NCBI RefSeq assembly: GCF_040183065.1
Contig: NC_091119.1
Span: 63,598,392 to 63,662,391, forward strand
Direction of reading: 5' to 3'
Length of the DNA: 64,000 nucleotides
From: Periplaneta americana
Lineage: Eukaryota > Arthropoda > Insecta > Blattodea > Blattidae
Position numbers and translations under genes: made by a program. The notes beneath the pieces were generated by a model. The model was not told where the DNA came from. It was given only the letters and a program-made list of their open reading frames with translations, and searched no databases. This document shows, in pieces, positions 23,701 through 34,754 of this stretch (within the stretch, counting starts at the first letter, position 1; each line of letters begins with the position of its first letter).

Positions 23701-24708
23701 TCCTAAGAACAGTCAAAATGTTATGCACGTGTGAAGTAGAAGATAAGGCAGCTTCTTGTTTCAATTATCTGTTCTTTTAATGTTAACTTCCATCCATCGT
23801 AACTCCCTAATATTATATATTTGCACAAAGTTAGCAATGTATTTAATTATGGAGTGTTTTGTTAATTGCCGTGGAATTGTCACAATGATTTACTGACAAC
23901 AGTGTCCTGTCTGCATGTTGTCAGATTGCCATAATAGGCCTAAATAAAATATTCAATGTCTGCATTTCTTCTGTATTACATTTTCCCGATTTTCCGTGTT
24001 CTTAATCTTGGTTTAAACACCAGATTGCAAAAAAAAAAAATAAATAAATAAATAACGAAATATTTTTTCATATGTACTGAAAGCTGAAATATGCATTAAA
24101 CCCTTAAATATGCATATATATGCACTATAAAATCTTGACCTTTGGTTACAAATAACTTGTAATGCATTTATATAATGGTAGCATGTGATTTGTAACTAAG
24201 GAATAAAACCTGCAAAATCCACTCTCTAATAATCACAAATCCTGCAGTAGAATTTGCTACATACCAATGATGAGGCTTTCTTCTCCTGGTGGAAGCGAAG
24301 CATTTCTTGCAATGGGAAATCTGCGCAGACATCTCCGTTGAGCACAAAAAACGCCTCCGGGTTGCCGCAGCGTATCTGGTCGCGGAAATGGTAGATGCCT
24401 CCAGCTGTACCCAGGGCCGTGAATTCCTGCAAGTACCTGAAAAGATGTGAGCCTTTCTATCACTTACACCTAAGAAATGTCACCCACAGCTGCGTATACA
24501 TAGCCTTACCGGATGTTGACTTTGTACTCCAGTACCATATCCGCAACAAACTGCGACAGTTCGGTTGCAGGATAATATCCCAATATGAGAATCTCCTTGA
24601 GGTTAGGTACAGCCACGCAGGCCTCGATGTGGTGCTGGATCATGGGCAGACCTGCCACTGGGAAAAGTGGCTTTGGAATATCCAGCGATAAAGGCCGGAA
24701 CCTGGTGC
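8630..24708 (-). CDS. Gmppa: GMPPA, mannose-1-phosphate guanyltransferase alpha subunit (nearly complete)
   Basis: GMPPA is the regulatory partner of the catalytic GMPPB; together they control GDP-mannose supply for glycosylation in the cytosol. Five exons (24510-24708, 24265-24436, 17612-17823, 13943-14490, 8630-8730) total 1232 nt. With one nucleotide from the missing first exon this makes exactly 410 codons plus stop. The N-terminal nucleotidyltransferase fold shows [39 protein letters not shown] and [19 protein letters not shown]. The C-terminal left-handed beta-helix shows [33 protein letters not shown] and the end [19 protein letters not shown]. The family is about 420 residues long, so only the first about 12 (the MLKAVILIGG region) are missing; that small exon was not found upstream. 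The introns are 73 bp, 6.4 kb, 3.1 kb and 5.2 kb. Confidence 0.94.
9270..10060. mobile_element. Non-autonomous element with C run and 8-bp TSD, copy 2
   Basis: It is colinear with 7470-8228: 'agttatgg', a run of C, 'aacctgtctgaa', 'gtaacagcctgtac', 'cacgagagagaaaaagag'-like text and the end 'ttctctctccgcctatg'. It is flanked by CCCAGTGA (9262-9269) and CCCAGTGG (10061-10068). No intact frame is present. It lies in the last GMPPA intron. Confidence 0.78.
11005..12121 (+). mobile_element. LINE A, 5'-truncated copy with RNase H domain
   Basis: Flanking ACATTTATTTTAAA (10991-11004) and ACATTTCTTTTAAA (12122-12135) form a 13/14-bp target duplication. The element ends 'ggcattagaaaacaacaac'. Frames at 11022-11699 and 11903-12109 encode the end of the RT, an RNase H domain ([33 protein letters not shown]) and the Cys/His finger [18 protein letters not shown]. 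Stops and a frameshift after about 11690 show decay. An RNase H domain points to the I/LOA/R1 group rather than Jockey. Confidence 0.88.
12136..12400 (-). pseudogene. Tigger transposase DDE fragment
   Basis: The minus-strand frame at 12194-12397 reads [20 protein letters not shown], then [10 protein letters not shown] and [17 protein letters not shown], the second catalytic Asp region and downstream strand of the pogo/Tigger DDE_1 domain. It continues, shifted and broken, toward the LINE insertion at 12121. Confidence 0.78.
13030..13942. other. GMPPA intron sequence, no feature recognised
   Basis: AT-rich intron DNA between the Tigger element and the beta-helix exon. I see no repeat family, conserved frame or RNA gene here. 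Confidence 0.6.
13943..14490 (-). CDS. Gmppa: GMPPA exon: end of transferase domain and beta-helix
   Basis: The acceptor is 'ctgtgtag' before TGAGGCAGG, which looks like a stop but is in another phase (AA|T GAG GCA). The donor is ATCCTGG|gtaaga. The 548 bp encode [19 protein letters not shown] to NPSITIL and carry the hexapeptide repeats ([20 protein letters not shown]). The Gly-Asn-rich loop before KEAAVIYLE replaces the QDGQLEDS-type loop of vertebrate GMPPA. Confidence 0.93.
14697..15165 (-). pseudogene. hAT transposase C-terminal remnant (different family)
   Basis: The minus-strand frame at 14933-15160 encodes [20 protein letters not shown] followed by [20 protein letters not shown] and [11 protein letters not shown], the dimerisation region typical of ZBED5/GTF2IRD2-like hAT transposases. 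'cagcggtggcgaaaatgtaa' at about 14697 resembles a hAT terminus; the other end was not found. It is unrelated in sequence to the 2196-bp hAT pair. Confidence 0.7.
15294..15335. repeat. (GAT)n / (AAC)n microsatellite
   Basis: An interrupted GAT array runs into 'aacaacaacaataacac'. It is a simple sequence in the GMPPA intron. Confidence 0.85.
15340..16390. other. GMPPA intron; unrecognised, partly GC-richer block
   Basis: Around 15450-15960 base composition rises and open frames occur on both strands (for example 15610-15975 plus), but none resembles a known protein. It may be decayed transposon DNA. A short (AT)n lies near 16208. Confidence 0.5.
16391..16680 (-). pseudogene. LINE reverse-transcriptase polyprotein C-terminal fragment
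   Basis: The minus-strand frame reads [20 protein letters not shown] followed by [20 protein letters not shown] and [12 protein letters not shown]. The GRPRKRWxxD... W...RxxWR pattern is the usual C-terminal tail of RTE/Jockey-like LINE proteins. It is only a tail; upstream RT motifs are absent. Confidence 0.7.
17045..17450 (-). mobile_element. LINE A, severely 5'-truncated copy
   Basis: A 117-aa frame (17053-17406) ends in [18 protein letters not shown] and ..[15 protein letters not shown], the LINE A C-terminus. The 3' end is the rc of 'attagaaaacaacaac'. TAGATGTT lies on both sides (17037-17044, 17451-17458) as a probable target duplication. It is inside a GMPPA intron. Confidence 0.85.
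17612..17823 (-). CDS. Gmppa: GMPPA exon: HYVEKPSTF region
   Basis: The acceptor is 'acatgcag' before GTGACAATG and the donor is CTACAA|gtaagt. It encodes [18 protein letters not shown] to SRQQEYY plus two bases of an Asn codon completed by the next exon. A truncated LINE A lies just downstream in the following intron. Confidence 0.92.
17824..18895. other. GMPPA intron, no gene; possible pogo-type terminus
   Basis: AT-rich. 'gtcgaacctcgatacaattt' at about 18149 and the nearby 'attgtactgttgtattgagg' resemble eroded Tigger/pogo ends. No other structure was recognised. Confidence 0.4.
18928..18990. repeat. Tandem pair of about 29-bp units
   Basis: 'attttatcgcgttcctagca' and 'attttatcgcatccctagca', each followed by 'tttgttt', lie side by side. 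Confidence 0.75.
19196..19511. repeat. Tandem duplication, 157-bp unit
   Basis: The unit 'cattcggaaatcctgaataa' ... 'ttttaaaattatt' at 19196-19352 repeats at 19353-19511 with a few substitutions. The unit includes 'gtaggcctaaatcaacgagt'. It is not coding. Confidence 0.88.
20056..20150. repeat. (ATTAT)n microsatellite
   Basis: About 18 uninterrupted or nearly uninterrupted ATTAT units. Confidence 0.9.
20618..20648. repeat. (TACA)n(GACA)n simple repeat
   Basis: 'acatacatacagacagacag' and following units, at the end of the interspersed repeat that starts at 19654. Confidence 0.85.
20766..21021 (+). mobile_element. SINE family 1, copy C (best preserved)
   Basis: It begins 'gtccacacctgtggagtaac', with A-box-like text, B box 'gggttcgaatccc' and an A-rich tail. 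It is flanked by the 12-bp duplication TTATTATTAGTA. It is the most intact copy and useful as the reference for the others. Confidence 0.92.
21022..23160. other. GMPPA intron, no feature recognised
   Basis: AT-rich sequence without recognisable coding or RNA features. Short frames such as 21854-22132 have no family resemblance. Confidence 0.5.
23165..24150. mobile_element. Candidate MITE with ATATGCA subterminal repeats
   Basis: Words such as 'aaatatgcac' and 'atatgcatg' cluster at both edges (23195-23265 and 24090-24130) around a non-coding centre. This arrangement parallels the AATATGG words of the intact hAT pair. Ends are weakly inverted (GGCAGATTCATAAAT against GTCAAGATTTTATAG) and no target duplication was found. 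Confidence 0.4.
24265..24436 (-). CDS. Gmppa: GMPPA exon: sugar-nucleotide site (VLNGDV)
   Basis: The acceptor is 'ttttcag' before GTACTTGCAGG and the donor is TCATTG|gtatgt. It encodes [19 protein letters not shown] to HQEKKASSL, including [13 protein letters not shown], the usual sugar-nucleotide/metal-binding strand. Confidence 0.93.
24510..24708 (-). CDS. Gmppa: GMPPA exon: nucleotide-binding loop region
   Basis: The acceptor is 'tactcag' before GCACCAGG and the donor is ATCCG|gtaagg. It encodes (G)[15 protein letters not shown] to LEYKVNIR. The GTRxxPL signature is split by the upstream intron after the first base of the Gly codon. Confidence 0.93.
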
Positions 24709-25315
24709 CTGAGTACATAGCTCATTAATGTTTGCTGATTTCAAAATAGAACATCTCAAACATTTATACAAAATAAAACAAAAATGTCAACACTAATTTA
24801 TGAAGTAATCATCAGTTACAGAAAGTATTGATTCTTATATTATAAAATGAATTGATTACAATACAGGACTTTTGAGCATCCCGACAAAAATGATGGGAAC
24901 ATCTGACACCTAGGCCGAAAAAAGGGGACTGTCCCATTTTTGTGGGACGTATGGTAAGCTTAACAGGTAATTTCTCAGAATGTGTCGCTACACATAGATC
25001 AGTTTTACGCTAAATCTGAACTTAGTGTAGGCTATATTAAAATCCTAGGTAATTTCTAATAAGCTGTCGATGTTCTTTGTGTCGTTTTTACATTTATCTT
25101 AATCTCTTGTATTCGCAAATAAATTACAAATTAATTGACTTGTATAAGTCAACTAATGTGATAAATATCCTAAAGATGGCGTTACTCCATTTATCTACTA
25201 TCAATTGTTTTATTTACATATATTAAATCGATTCACTACACTACTCTCTTTAGACTGAAAAGGCTTTAGTATTCTATATTCTATGACAGTAATCTAGTGC
25301 ATTATACATACATTA
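24709..25315. other. Upstream of GMPPA exon; first exon not found
   Basis: The small 5' GMPPA exon (about 12 residues) should lie somewhere upstream of 24708 but I could not find it. This stretch is otherwise AT-rich and featureless. Confidence 0.5.
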
Positions 25316-25323
25316 TACATAAT

Positions 25324-27519
<2,196 letters not shown>

Positions 27520-27527
27520 TACATAAT

Positions 27528-28360
27528 ACATTATAGGCTAATGTATCTACCTGACGCATCACAAAAGAACTTTAACTTGCGTGAATTATGTAAAGCCAAC
27601 GACACAGATAACGAAGGTAATGTAAATTTATGCATCGAACAAGGATAGGCTACCAGATAAAACACAAATCAGGCGATCTATATAGCCTATATTTGAGTTC
27701 CTATACCGCCATTCCGAGAGTGCAAATGGAAGAACACAAGCTCATCAAATGTTTCTCGACTTTATAAACAACATTAAAAAAGCATACTCGGGCTATGGAC
27801 AAACACCGTTAACACCCAGAACCAACATCAACACAGAACAACATTGAGGTAAGCTAAATTATCAAAATTTTATAAAAACAATTTTTCGTACTTACAAAGT
27901 ACCGTATGTGTAGTGTAAATCGTTTTACCATGACAAAGCTTTTTAGTTCTTTTAGCACTCTGAGTATTATATTCTTTATGTCTTTGTTTTATTAAGAATT
28001 TTAGATAAGGGCGCAAATAGCCATAGTAGCTGACGCATCCTTTTTAAACCCTACTACTACCACAGACACTACTACTACCGTATGTGTAAATATGCGTGAC
28101 GTCATATAAGCTTCTTACGTCATCCAACTTATTGATCGGACAACGGCGACTCTTCATTCTATTCTACCGATTAGTGATATATTTTGTTTTACTTTTAAAC
28201 TTTACACGAGAACAGGAACATACAATAAAGTAAGTTCAAAAACGACAGCTGGGGCTACCAAATCGCTTCATAGCTTAGTGATAAAGTGTCTGACTACAAA
28301 TCGAAAGGTTATCGGATCGCATCCCGGCGAATGCACATGTGGTACGTTAAAATAAATTTA
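27528..28360. other. Unassigned sequence with a tRNA-like segment
   Basis: 'gcttagtgataaagtgtctg' near 28273 and 'cggatcgcatcccgg' near 28313 look like eroded A and B boxes of a SINE head. Nothing else was recognised. Confidence 0.4.
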
Positions 28361-28593
28361 TTTTAGTAAGTTATTTTACGACGCTTTATCAACATCTGAT
28401 GTTATTTAGCGTCTGAATGAGATGAAGGTGATAATGCCAGTGAAATGAGTCCAGGGTCCAGCATTTACTCATATTGGGTTGAGGGAAAACCCCGGAAAAA
28501 CCTCAATCAGGTAACTTGTCCCGATCGGGAATCGAACCCGGGCCACCTGATTTCACGGCCAGACGCCCTAGCCGTTACTCCACAAGTGTGGAC
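28361..28593 (-). mobile_element. SINE family 1, copy D (internal deletion)
   Basis: The reverse strand begins 'gtccacacttgtggagtaac' and carries 'gggttcgattcccg'. The 'aactttcggtgctgg' block present in other copies is missing between 'gtccag' and 'catttactc', so this copy has a short internal deletion. Confidence 0.87.
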
Positions 28594-28870
28594 GTGAAAA
28601 TAAAAATATGTAGTGAAATGAAATGTAAGATAAATAAAAGTAAAGGGGCAAATCGTAAAACAGTGAATGCTAAGCTTCGCCCACAACCCCTTTCCACTTT
28701 TCCCAAAGTGATAAAAGAGGGATACAGAAAGAAAGGAGAGAGATAAGGTGAAAGAAAACAGAAGATGAGAAAAGAAGGGAGAGATAATAAAACAAAAAAT
28801 TATGTTTGAATTTCTTATTGACAAACACAATTTCACGTGGTGCAAAAACGAGCTATGGAACATCGGCGCT

Positions 28871-29170
28871 GGAGAGAATTTTTCTCTGATCCATTACTCT
28901 TTCATCGTATGATGACGCAGAATATCTGCATGGAAATATCATATGTACTTCGGTACATTAAAATAATATATATGATATGCGTAAATCACTTCGTGATTTA
29001 AGACTGCGCTTATTCCGTCGGATCCCGGCCAACTAGTCACTCATAACGAGTGCACCTCAGCACATGTGTGGACTTCAGTCCTGCGTTCATAGACATCTAT
29101 GACGTAGTGCAGAGGGCGGCCACTAGAGGGAACCCAAGAGTTGGAACTTAAACTGAGACGATTCTGTCCG
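28871..29170 (+). mobile_element. SINE family 2 body without tRNA head (tandem partner)
   Basis: It begins 'ggagagaatttttctctg' and contains 'cgtatgatgacgcagaatat', 'cactcataacgagtgcacct' and 'gaacttaaactgagacgatt'. It is almost identical to the body at 29260-29534 but lacks the tRNA-like head. Confidence 0.8.
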
Positions 29171-29181
29171 ACGCCAGGGTA

Positions 29182-29534
29182 GGTATTCGGTGTGGCTTAG
29201 TGGACAAAGCATCAGCACGTAGAGCTGAAAACCCGGGTTCAAATCCCGGTGCCGGAGAGAATTTTTCTCCGTTCCATTACTCTTTCATCGTATGATGACG
29301 CAGAATATCTGCATGGAAATATCATATGTACTTCGGTACATTAAAATAATATATATGATATGCGTAAAGACGGCGCTTATTCCGTCGGATCCCAGCCAAC
29401 TAGTCACTCATAACGAGTGCACCTCAGCACATGTGTGGACTTCAGTCCTGCGTTCATAGACATCTATGACGTAGTTCAGAGGGCGGCCACTAGAGGGAAC
29501 CCAAGAGTTGGAACTTAAACTGAGACGATTCTGA
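29182..29534 (+). mobile_element. SINE family 2 (tRNA-derived), full-length copy
   Basis: The tRNA-like head has A box 'tggcttagtggacaaagc' and B box 'gggttcaaatccc'. A body of about 270 bp follows and is shared with 28871-29170. Together they form a tandem pair in the same orientation. Confidence 0.85.
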
Positions 29535-29693
29535 ATAATTTCAAGGGAAAATTTGTTCCGGGCCGGGTATCGATCCCGGGACCTCTGGTTGAACATACCA
29601 GTGCTCTGCCAACTGAGCTACCTGGGAACTCCACCCGACACCGTCTCAGCTTTTCCCTTTATATCCACACAACTCGCGTGGGCTGACGAAACG
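29532..29693 (-). mobile_element. SINE family 3 (tRNA-derived), inverted copy
   Basis: On the minus strand: A box 'gtagctcagttggcagagc' and B-box-like 'gggatcgatacccgg', followed by 'gaacaaattttcccttgaa'. It extends into 'gacggtgtcggg...', which recurs in plus orientation at about 29940-29990. Confidence 0.8.
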
Positions 29694-29842
29694 CCAGGGT
29701 AGCTCAGTTGGCAGAGCGCTGGTACGTTCAACCAGAGGTCCCGGGATCGATACCCGGCCCCGGAACAATTTTTCCCTTGAAATTATTCAAATCTGCTTTA
29801 CAGGAAGCTTTACCTGAAAGATTAGATTTGCATAATATATAC
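29694..29842 (+). mobile_element. SINE family 3, plus-strand copy
   Basis: It starts 'agggtagctcagttggcaga', contains 'ggtcccgggatcgatacccg' and the tail 'caggaagctttacctgaaag' followed by 'attagatttgcat'. Confidence 0.85.
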
Positions 29843-29979
29843 GTTCCTGTGTATGTTAACAGAAAACCACAATTTCAAGTCACACAGAGTTTGTGTGCAC
29901 TCGATGTGGGTCTCTGGCGTTTCGTCGGCCCACGCGAGTTGTGTGGATATAAAGGGAAAAGTTGAGACGGTGTCGGATG

Positions 29980-30987
29980 GAGTTCCCGGGTAGTTCAGTT
30001 GGCAGAGTGCTGGTACGTTCAACCAGAGGTCCCGGGATCGATACTAGAGATGGCCGATATTTTGTCACAGGTATTTTTTTTTTTTGTCACAGATACACCT
30101 GTGACTGATGACGCGAAATATCTGTGACAAAATATCGCTATCGAAATCTGCTCCATATTCAGTACTCTGTCACCGTTGCAACGTCTGTGACTGATATTTT
30201 CTCCTCTACGTCGTGAGTTTGCGCATGCGCATGATACAATAACAGCAATCGGGCGGTGGTATTTGATTATTTTTTTCGTGATATTTTGTTCAATATTATT
30301 TTTTTCAAAGTGATTATGTGTTGCAAAGTTATTAGCGGCATTATAATAATATAATCATGAATCTGACATTTTGTTTTCATATTTAGTCTGTATATATGTT
30401 TTATAAATATTTTATGTATTCCCCGAGATTTTCACATTTTCATATTACTGTGAATTTATATTAATGTATAAGTATTTTCCACTCAATTTTTACGCAGTAA
30501 CAATATTTTTTTAGTTATACTATTAATTACACACTGAATAGTTACAGGAGCCTACAACATTATTTTAATAACTTTACCTGTACTTCTCTCATTTATATAT
30601 GATCCAGTTTTAATGTATATCTCTAACACGAACAGTGCAGGGTAGTATTAATTAAAATAATTAATCCACTGATGTGTGGCGTGTATAGAGAAATCGTATT
30701 CACATTGCACTGCTCTTCAATATTTCCTGTTAATTTTTATCGGTGTGACAAAATATCGGTATAATTCATGCGTATTGTGCTTACTTATCGATATAAAATA
30801 TCGGTGTGACAAAATCACAGATAAAAGTCACAGATATTTAATTGTCACAGTCACAGTTGTCACAGATACTTGAAAATATAGTTTAAGCTCAACTCTAATC
30901 GATACCCGGCCCCGGAACAATTTTTCCCTTGAAATCATTCAAATCTGCTTCACAGGAAGCTTTACCTGAAAGATTAGATTTGCATGA
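29980..30987 (+). mobile_element. SINE family 3 copy split by an 853-bp insertion
   Basis: The head (29980-30044) ends 'gggatcgatac' and the rest resumes at 30906 with 'ccggccccggaacaattttt', running to 'gattagatttgcat' near 30987. The interruption is the element at 30045-30897, whose insertion duplicated ATCGATAC inside the B box. Confidence 0.85.
30045..30897. mobile_element. Non-autonomous hAT-like element inside a SINE
   Basis: Flanked by perfect 8-bp copies of ATCGATAC (30037-30044, 30898-30905). Ends are TAGAGATGGCCGA and, inverted, TAGAGTTGAGCTT. 'tgtcacaga' and its complement occur many times near both ends ('ttgtcacagatact', 'aaaagtcacagatatt', 'gtgacaaaatatcg'). There is no coding frame, so it must use transposase from elsewhere. 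Confidence 0.82.
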
Positions 30988-31012
30988 GACGATTCTGTCC
31001 GACGCCGGGGTG

Positions 31013-31124
31013 GGTATCCGGTGTGGCTTAGTGGATAAAGCATCAGCACGTAGAGCTGAAAACCCGGGTTCAAATCCCGACGCCGGAGAGAATTTTTCTC
31101 CGTTTCATTACTCTTTCGTCGTAG
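31013..31124 (+). mobile_element. SINE family 2, truncated copy
   Basis: The head 'tggcttagtggataaagc' and B box 'gggttcaaatccc' are present; the body stops after 'cattactctttcgtcg'. It follows directly after the SINE 3 copy, as a composite. Confidence 0.85.
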
Positions 31125-31870
31125 CTTATAAGAAATTACCAAACTCTGCACTAACCTAACCTTCCTGAATCTGTGACAGGTTGTCAGGTTAGTTTAGGAT
31201 TTTAGTATAGCTTGCCTAAGTAAGTTTAGGTTTAATGTAAAACTGGTCTATGTACAGAAACACATTCTGGGGAAATTACCGCCTAAAACCTAACCTAACC
31301 TCATTACTGTAGCATTCTGGAAGACAGCCTTTCTCTTTAATTAATACATTTTCTAACATATTCCATGATTCAGCCAATTCCGCCATATAACAAAGTTTCT
31401 TGACTTTATATAACTAATAATTTAAAATCTTACTGCTCTTTGGAATATAGTCTATCGTCTAAGGTTAACACACAAATCTGCGATTATTTGCCAATAAATT
31501 ACCTTTTAGCGGACCACCTATCAATATCACAGCTTTCAGCATTTTTATATTGAGTGTGCGTATGACTATCTGTATACGTATGCAAAACCAGTGTTGAATA
31601 TCCACGTAGCAATTAATGTCACGTCTATAGTTTCATCATGAACGTCATCCTCATGACGAATACAGACATGTTCTGTGGTACGAACAGTGTTGCCAACAGG
31701 CTATCACTGAGTCTCGCTAGACGGAACATAAATATAAGCTATTTTCGAACGAAAAAAGCTAGATTTTAATCAAATCCTATGATCTAGGATCAAATGTAGG
31801 ATATTTCAAAAGTCAGTTCAAATATTAAACCGCTATAAATATTATAATATTTGAGATAGGGGAAAAACCA
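31125..31870. other. Unassigned; short (CCTAA) words only
   Basis: 'ctaacctaacc' at about 31151 and 31288 are two-unit matches to the insect telomere repeat, too short to mean anything. No gene was recognised. Confidence 0.5.
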
Positions 31871-31874
31871 AAAA

Positions 31875-32165
31875 CATCACAGCGTTAGGCAAACAACGGG
31901 GTTTACAAAACATTGGAAATATGTCTGCCGTTCTCTTGTTCAACGTACAGCATTCTGTCTGCGATATCATGCACAGCATTTTGTAGATAATGTCTTGGAA
32001 TATTGGCAATATCTTGCGAGATGGCATCTTTCAGTTGCAGTAGGGTTGCTGTATGTGTCAGGAAAACTCGTTCTTTAAGGTAACCCCACAACCAAAAGTC
32101 GGGCGGATTGAAATCTGGAGATCGCGGAGGCCACATTGTTGGAAAGTGCCTACTGATGACTTTTG
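31875..32165 (-). pseudogene. DDE transposase C-terminal fragment (Tc1/mariner-like)
   Basis: The minus-strand frame at 31903-32136 reads MWPPRSPDFNPPDFWLWGYL and KERVFLTHTATLLQLKDAI. PRSPDFNPxDFxLWG is the third-acid region of a widespread arthropod DDE_3 (IS630/Tc1-like) transposase. No terminal repeats were found around it. Confidence 0.8.
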
Positions 32166-32211
32166 TCGGAAAACGAACCTCAATTACAAGTGTTAACTTT
32201 ACTATTAATTT

Positions 32212-32459
32212 TTAGTAGGTTATTTTACGACGCTTTATCAACATCATAGGTTATTTAGCGTCTGAATGAGATGAAGGCGATAATGCCGATGAAATCAGTC
32301 CGGGGTCCAGCACCGAAAGTTACCCAGCATTTGCTCATATTGGGTTGAGGGAAAACCCCGGAAAAACCCCAACCAGGTAACTTGCTCCGACCGGGAATCG
32401 AACCCGGGCCACCTGTTTTCCCGGCCAGACGCGCTAACCGTTACTCCACAGGTGTGGAC
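32212..32459 (-). mobile_element. SINE family 1, copy E
   Basis: Reverse strand 'gtccacacctgtggagtaac', B box 'gggttcgattcccgg' and tail 'cgtaaaataacctac'. It is essentially full-length. Confidence 0.9.
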
Positions 32460-34204
32460 AATAATGGAATAAGACAGACTGTTACCATGAGATTTTTATT
32501 GTTCTCTACGTATTCGATACATGTTTTGTCAAACCCTCGGTAAGCAATTCAACAAACCCGAGTAAGTTACTTTGTGCGAGATCGTGCGTATTTGCTTGTT
32601 TTCCGCACAGAACCAATACGCGGTAAGTGTGAAATACCACATTCAGTATTCCCAACGTAACACACATAACAATTTCCCTCTTCTTACCGCTTAAGCGCGA
32701 CATTCATTTTACTGCTTTAGGCTTTTAACATATTATTTTTAGAGACGTTTAACATAGTAATAATTATAAATTGAAATTTACCACTGCAATTTCACCTAAA
32801 TTGCAATTTTAATTATTGTTTTTAAATATTTGCAAAAATTAAGTAAAGTCTACTACTCCACGAAACTTTTTGCATTCCTGATACAAGTAACATTAAGGAA
32901 GCCGTGAAAAAATCAACAAGATTCCAGATGCCGATGTTATTACTGCAATATGTTATATAAATAATATTGTTAAAATATTAAAATGAAAAATAAATCATTA
33001 CATAACCTTACCGTTTGTTTTAAGTTCGCATTTATAGACTGGAGGAAAAAAAAAGACAGACGTATATCACGACCTGCTGGAGTATAGTAAACACAGAAAA
33101 CATTTTATAGCAACAATGTTGAAGAAAGATATTTTGCTTTTCCGAAGTTGCCGTCATTAAACAGCAACCAACATGGAGATTTCATTGCAACTAATTAGAA
33201 ATTCGTCTTTCAGGTATGTAATAAACGATCTTCGCACAAAATAATGTACGATACACGAGCGGTATGTTTGTTTTCATGTTCTCGGAAATTAAAAAAGCTC
33301 AACTACATTTCGCTTTTTCAATCTTTTCCTCGAACATGAAAACGTCAACATACCGCTTTGTAACGTATATTACTATTAAATTAGGAATGCATGCGCAGGG
33401 TAATTTATATTTCAGAACTGGCTGTTTTTCATGTTCAATTTTCTCTCTCTTCTTCCATCCTTTTCCTCTAATTTTCTAACCATCTCGCTACCACTGGGAC
33501 TGGATCCTGCGGACGCCCTTGACTGTGATAACGTATATGTAGGAGATGCCAAAATATGAGAGGTGCACAAGTACAACAAGGAATGGAAGAAGCGGCCTTG
33601 GGTTGAAGATAATTGTAATTTAATTAAAATTATATATTCAAGTCTCAAAATTTGGTACCGGTATCAGAGCGGGTATAAGAGAAAGTGACGTTACTTCCTC
33701 TAGTTCAGTGGTTCGTCGCCGTGTGGCGCTAGCCCTGTTTTCCGTGTCCAGTTTCAGAATCGCTATTCAAGTGAAATGTGAATGCAAAAGGTTTTTAAAA
33801 ATAACCCATTAGATAAGGATGTATTGTAAGGTACTTAGTTACAATATTTTACTTTAAAAAAAATGTAATATTACTACATTAACAAATTGTGAGTTATATA
33901 ACACAACCCTGAATATTAAATATAATAATTAACCTAAAAATGGAACATTGTGCCGGCTTCAGCCAGAAATACGCAAGAAAAAGTACAGCATCGCAAAACT
34001 TTAAATTTTTTATGGCATTATAATGTACGCATTGATATGAAAGTATAGTTTTTATACACAAGAAAGAATGTAATATAATAAAGGAGGCACTTTAATTTTA
34101 ACCAATAGTTTTTATCTACTGTTTAGTCTTTAGTTGCAGTTGTATCTGGTTTAAACGTAGGCTAATTCAGGGGAATAAAAAATATTACGTGCAACTTATG
34201 CTTA
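32460..34204. other. Unassigned sequence with one hairpin element
   Basis: No coding similarity was found. A hairpin with arms 'gcggtatgtttgttttcatg' (about 33260) and the inverse near 33336-33356 lies at 33256-33358. 'taatgcattgcttgg'-type gene signals were not seen. Confidence 0.45.
33256..33358. repeat. Short inverted repeat (about 33-bp arms)
   Basis: 'gagcggtatgtttgttttca' followed by 'tgttctcggaaa' faces 'tttcctcgaacatgaaaacg' followed by 'tcaacataccgct'. The arms match with few mismatches. Confidence 0.65.
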
Positions 34205-34680
34205 ATTTACAATGACGCGACATCGCAGTATCGCGTCGCGGACTGGTGTTCACAATTCCGCGACTTGAATCGCTGGTTCGTGTTGATTAGGAAACCTAAA
34301 ATGAAACGATGCCTGCCTTCTCGGTTTTTGGAGTAGAAGAAATCAACATATCATAACTACATGCGGATGGCATCTTCGCAATTTGATGATGTCCTGCATA
34401 TCATTGGCCCTCAAATACAAAAACGTCCAATGCGGGAGGCATCCAGCAGAGCGTCTAAGCGTAACTTTGAGGTTAGGTTCCCTTAATAGTTGGTATCTCT
34501 CTTTAAGAACTTGGTTCTCTCTCTTTACGAGTTTCGTACTGTAACTACACAATGTCCATTAGGCCTATAGTGTTAGAAACAAGTCCTGTAATCTAGGATA
34601 AATTAAAAAGCACCTCATAAAATGGAAACTCTTTGAGGACAATTTCACGAAGGTGGAAGAAGGAGACCTATTGGGAAAAA

Positions 34681-34734
34681 GTAAATTTTCCGAACTTCAT
34701 GGGAGCCATGGATGGAAAGTATTGTGTATTTCAC
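34681..34734 (+). pseudogene. Harbinger transposase catalytic fragment
   Basis: In one frame: VNFPNFMGAMDGKYCVFH, matching the FPNCIGAIDGKH pattern around the first catalytic Asp of PIF/Harbinger transposases. No further intact sequence is present. Confidence 0.65.
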
Positions 34735-34754
34735 GTAAGCAAACCTTAATATAA

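Noticed and set aside
28990-29100. Possible riboswitch or structured RNA around 'cactcataacgagtgcacct'
   Set aside because: The sequence is part of the SINE 2 body and repeats at 29405; no independent evidence for an RNA gene.
29182-29255. tRNA gene with good A and B boxes (also at 31013, 37145, 38964 and others)
   Set aside because: Each sits at the head of a repeated body with a tail and often a target duplication, and the cloverleaf stems are imperfect; these are SINE heads, not functional tRNA genes.
31148-31300. Telomeric (TTAGG)n
   Set aside because: Only two CCTAA units at each place; too short for an array.
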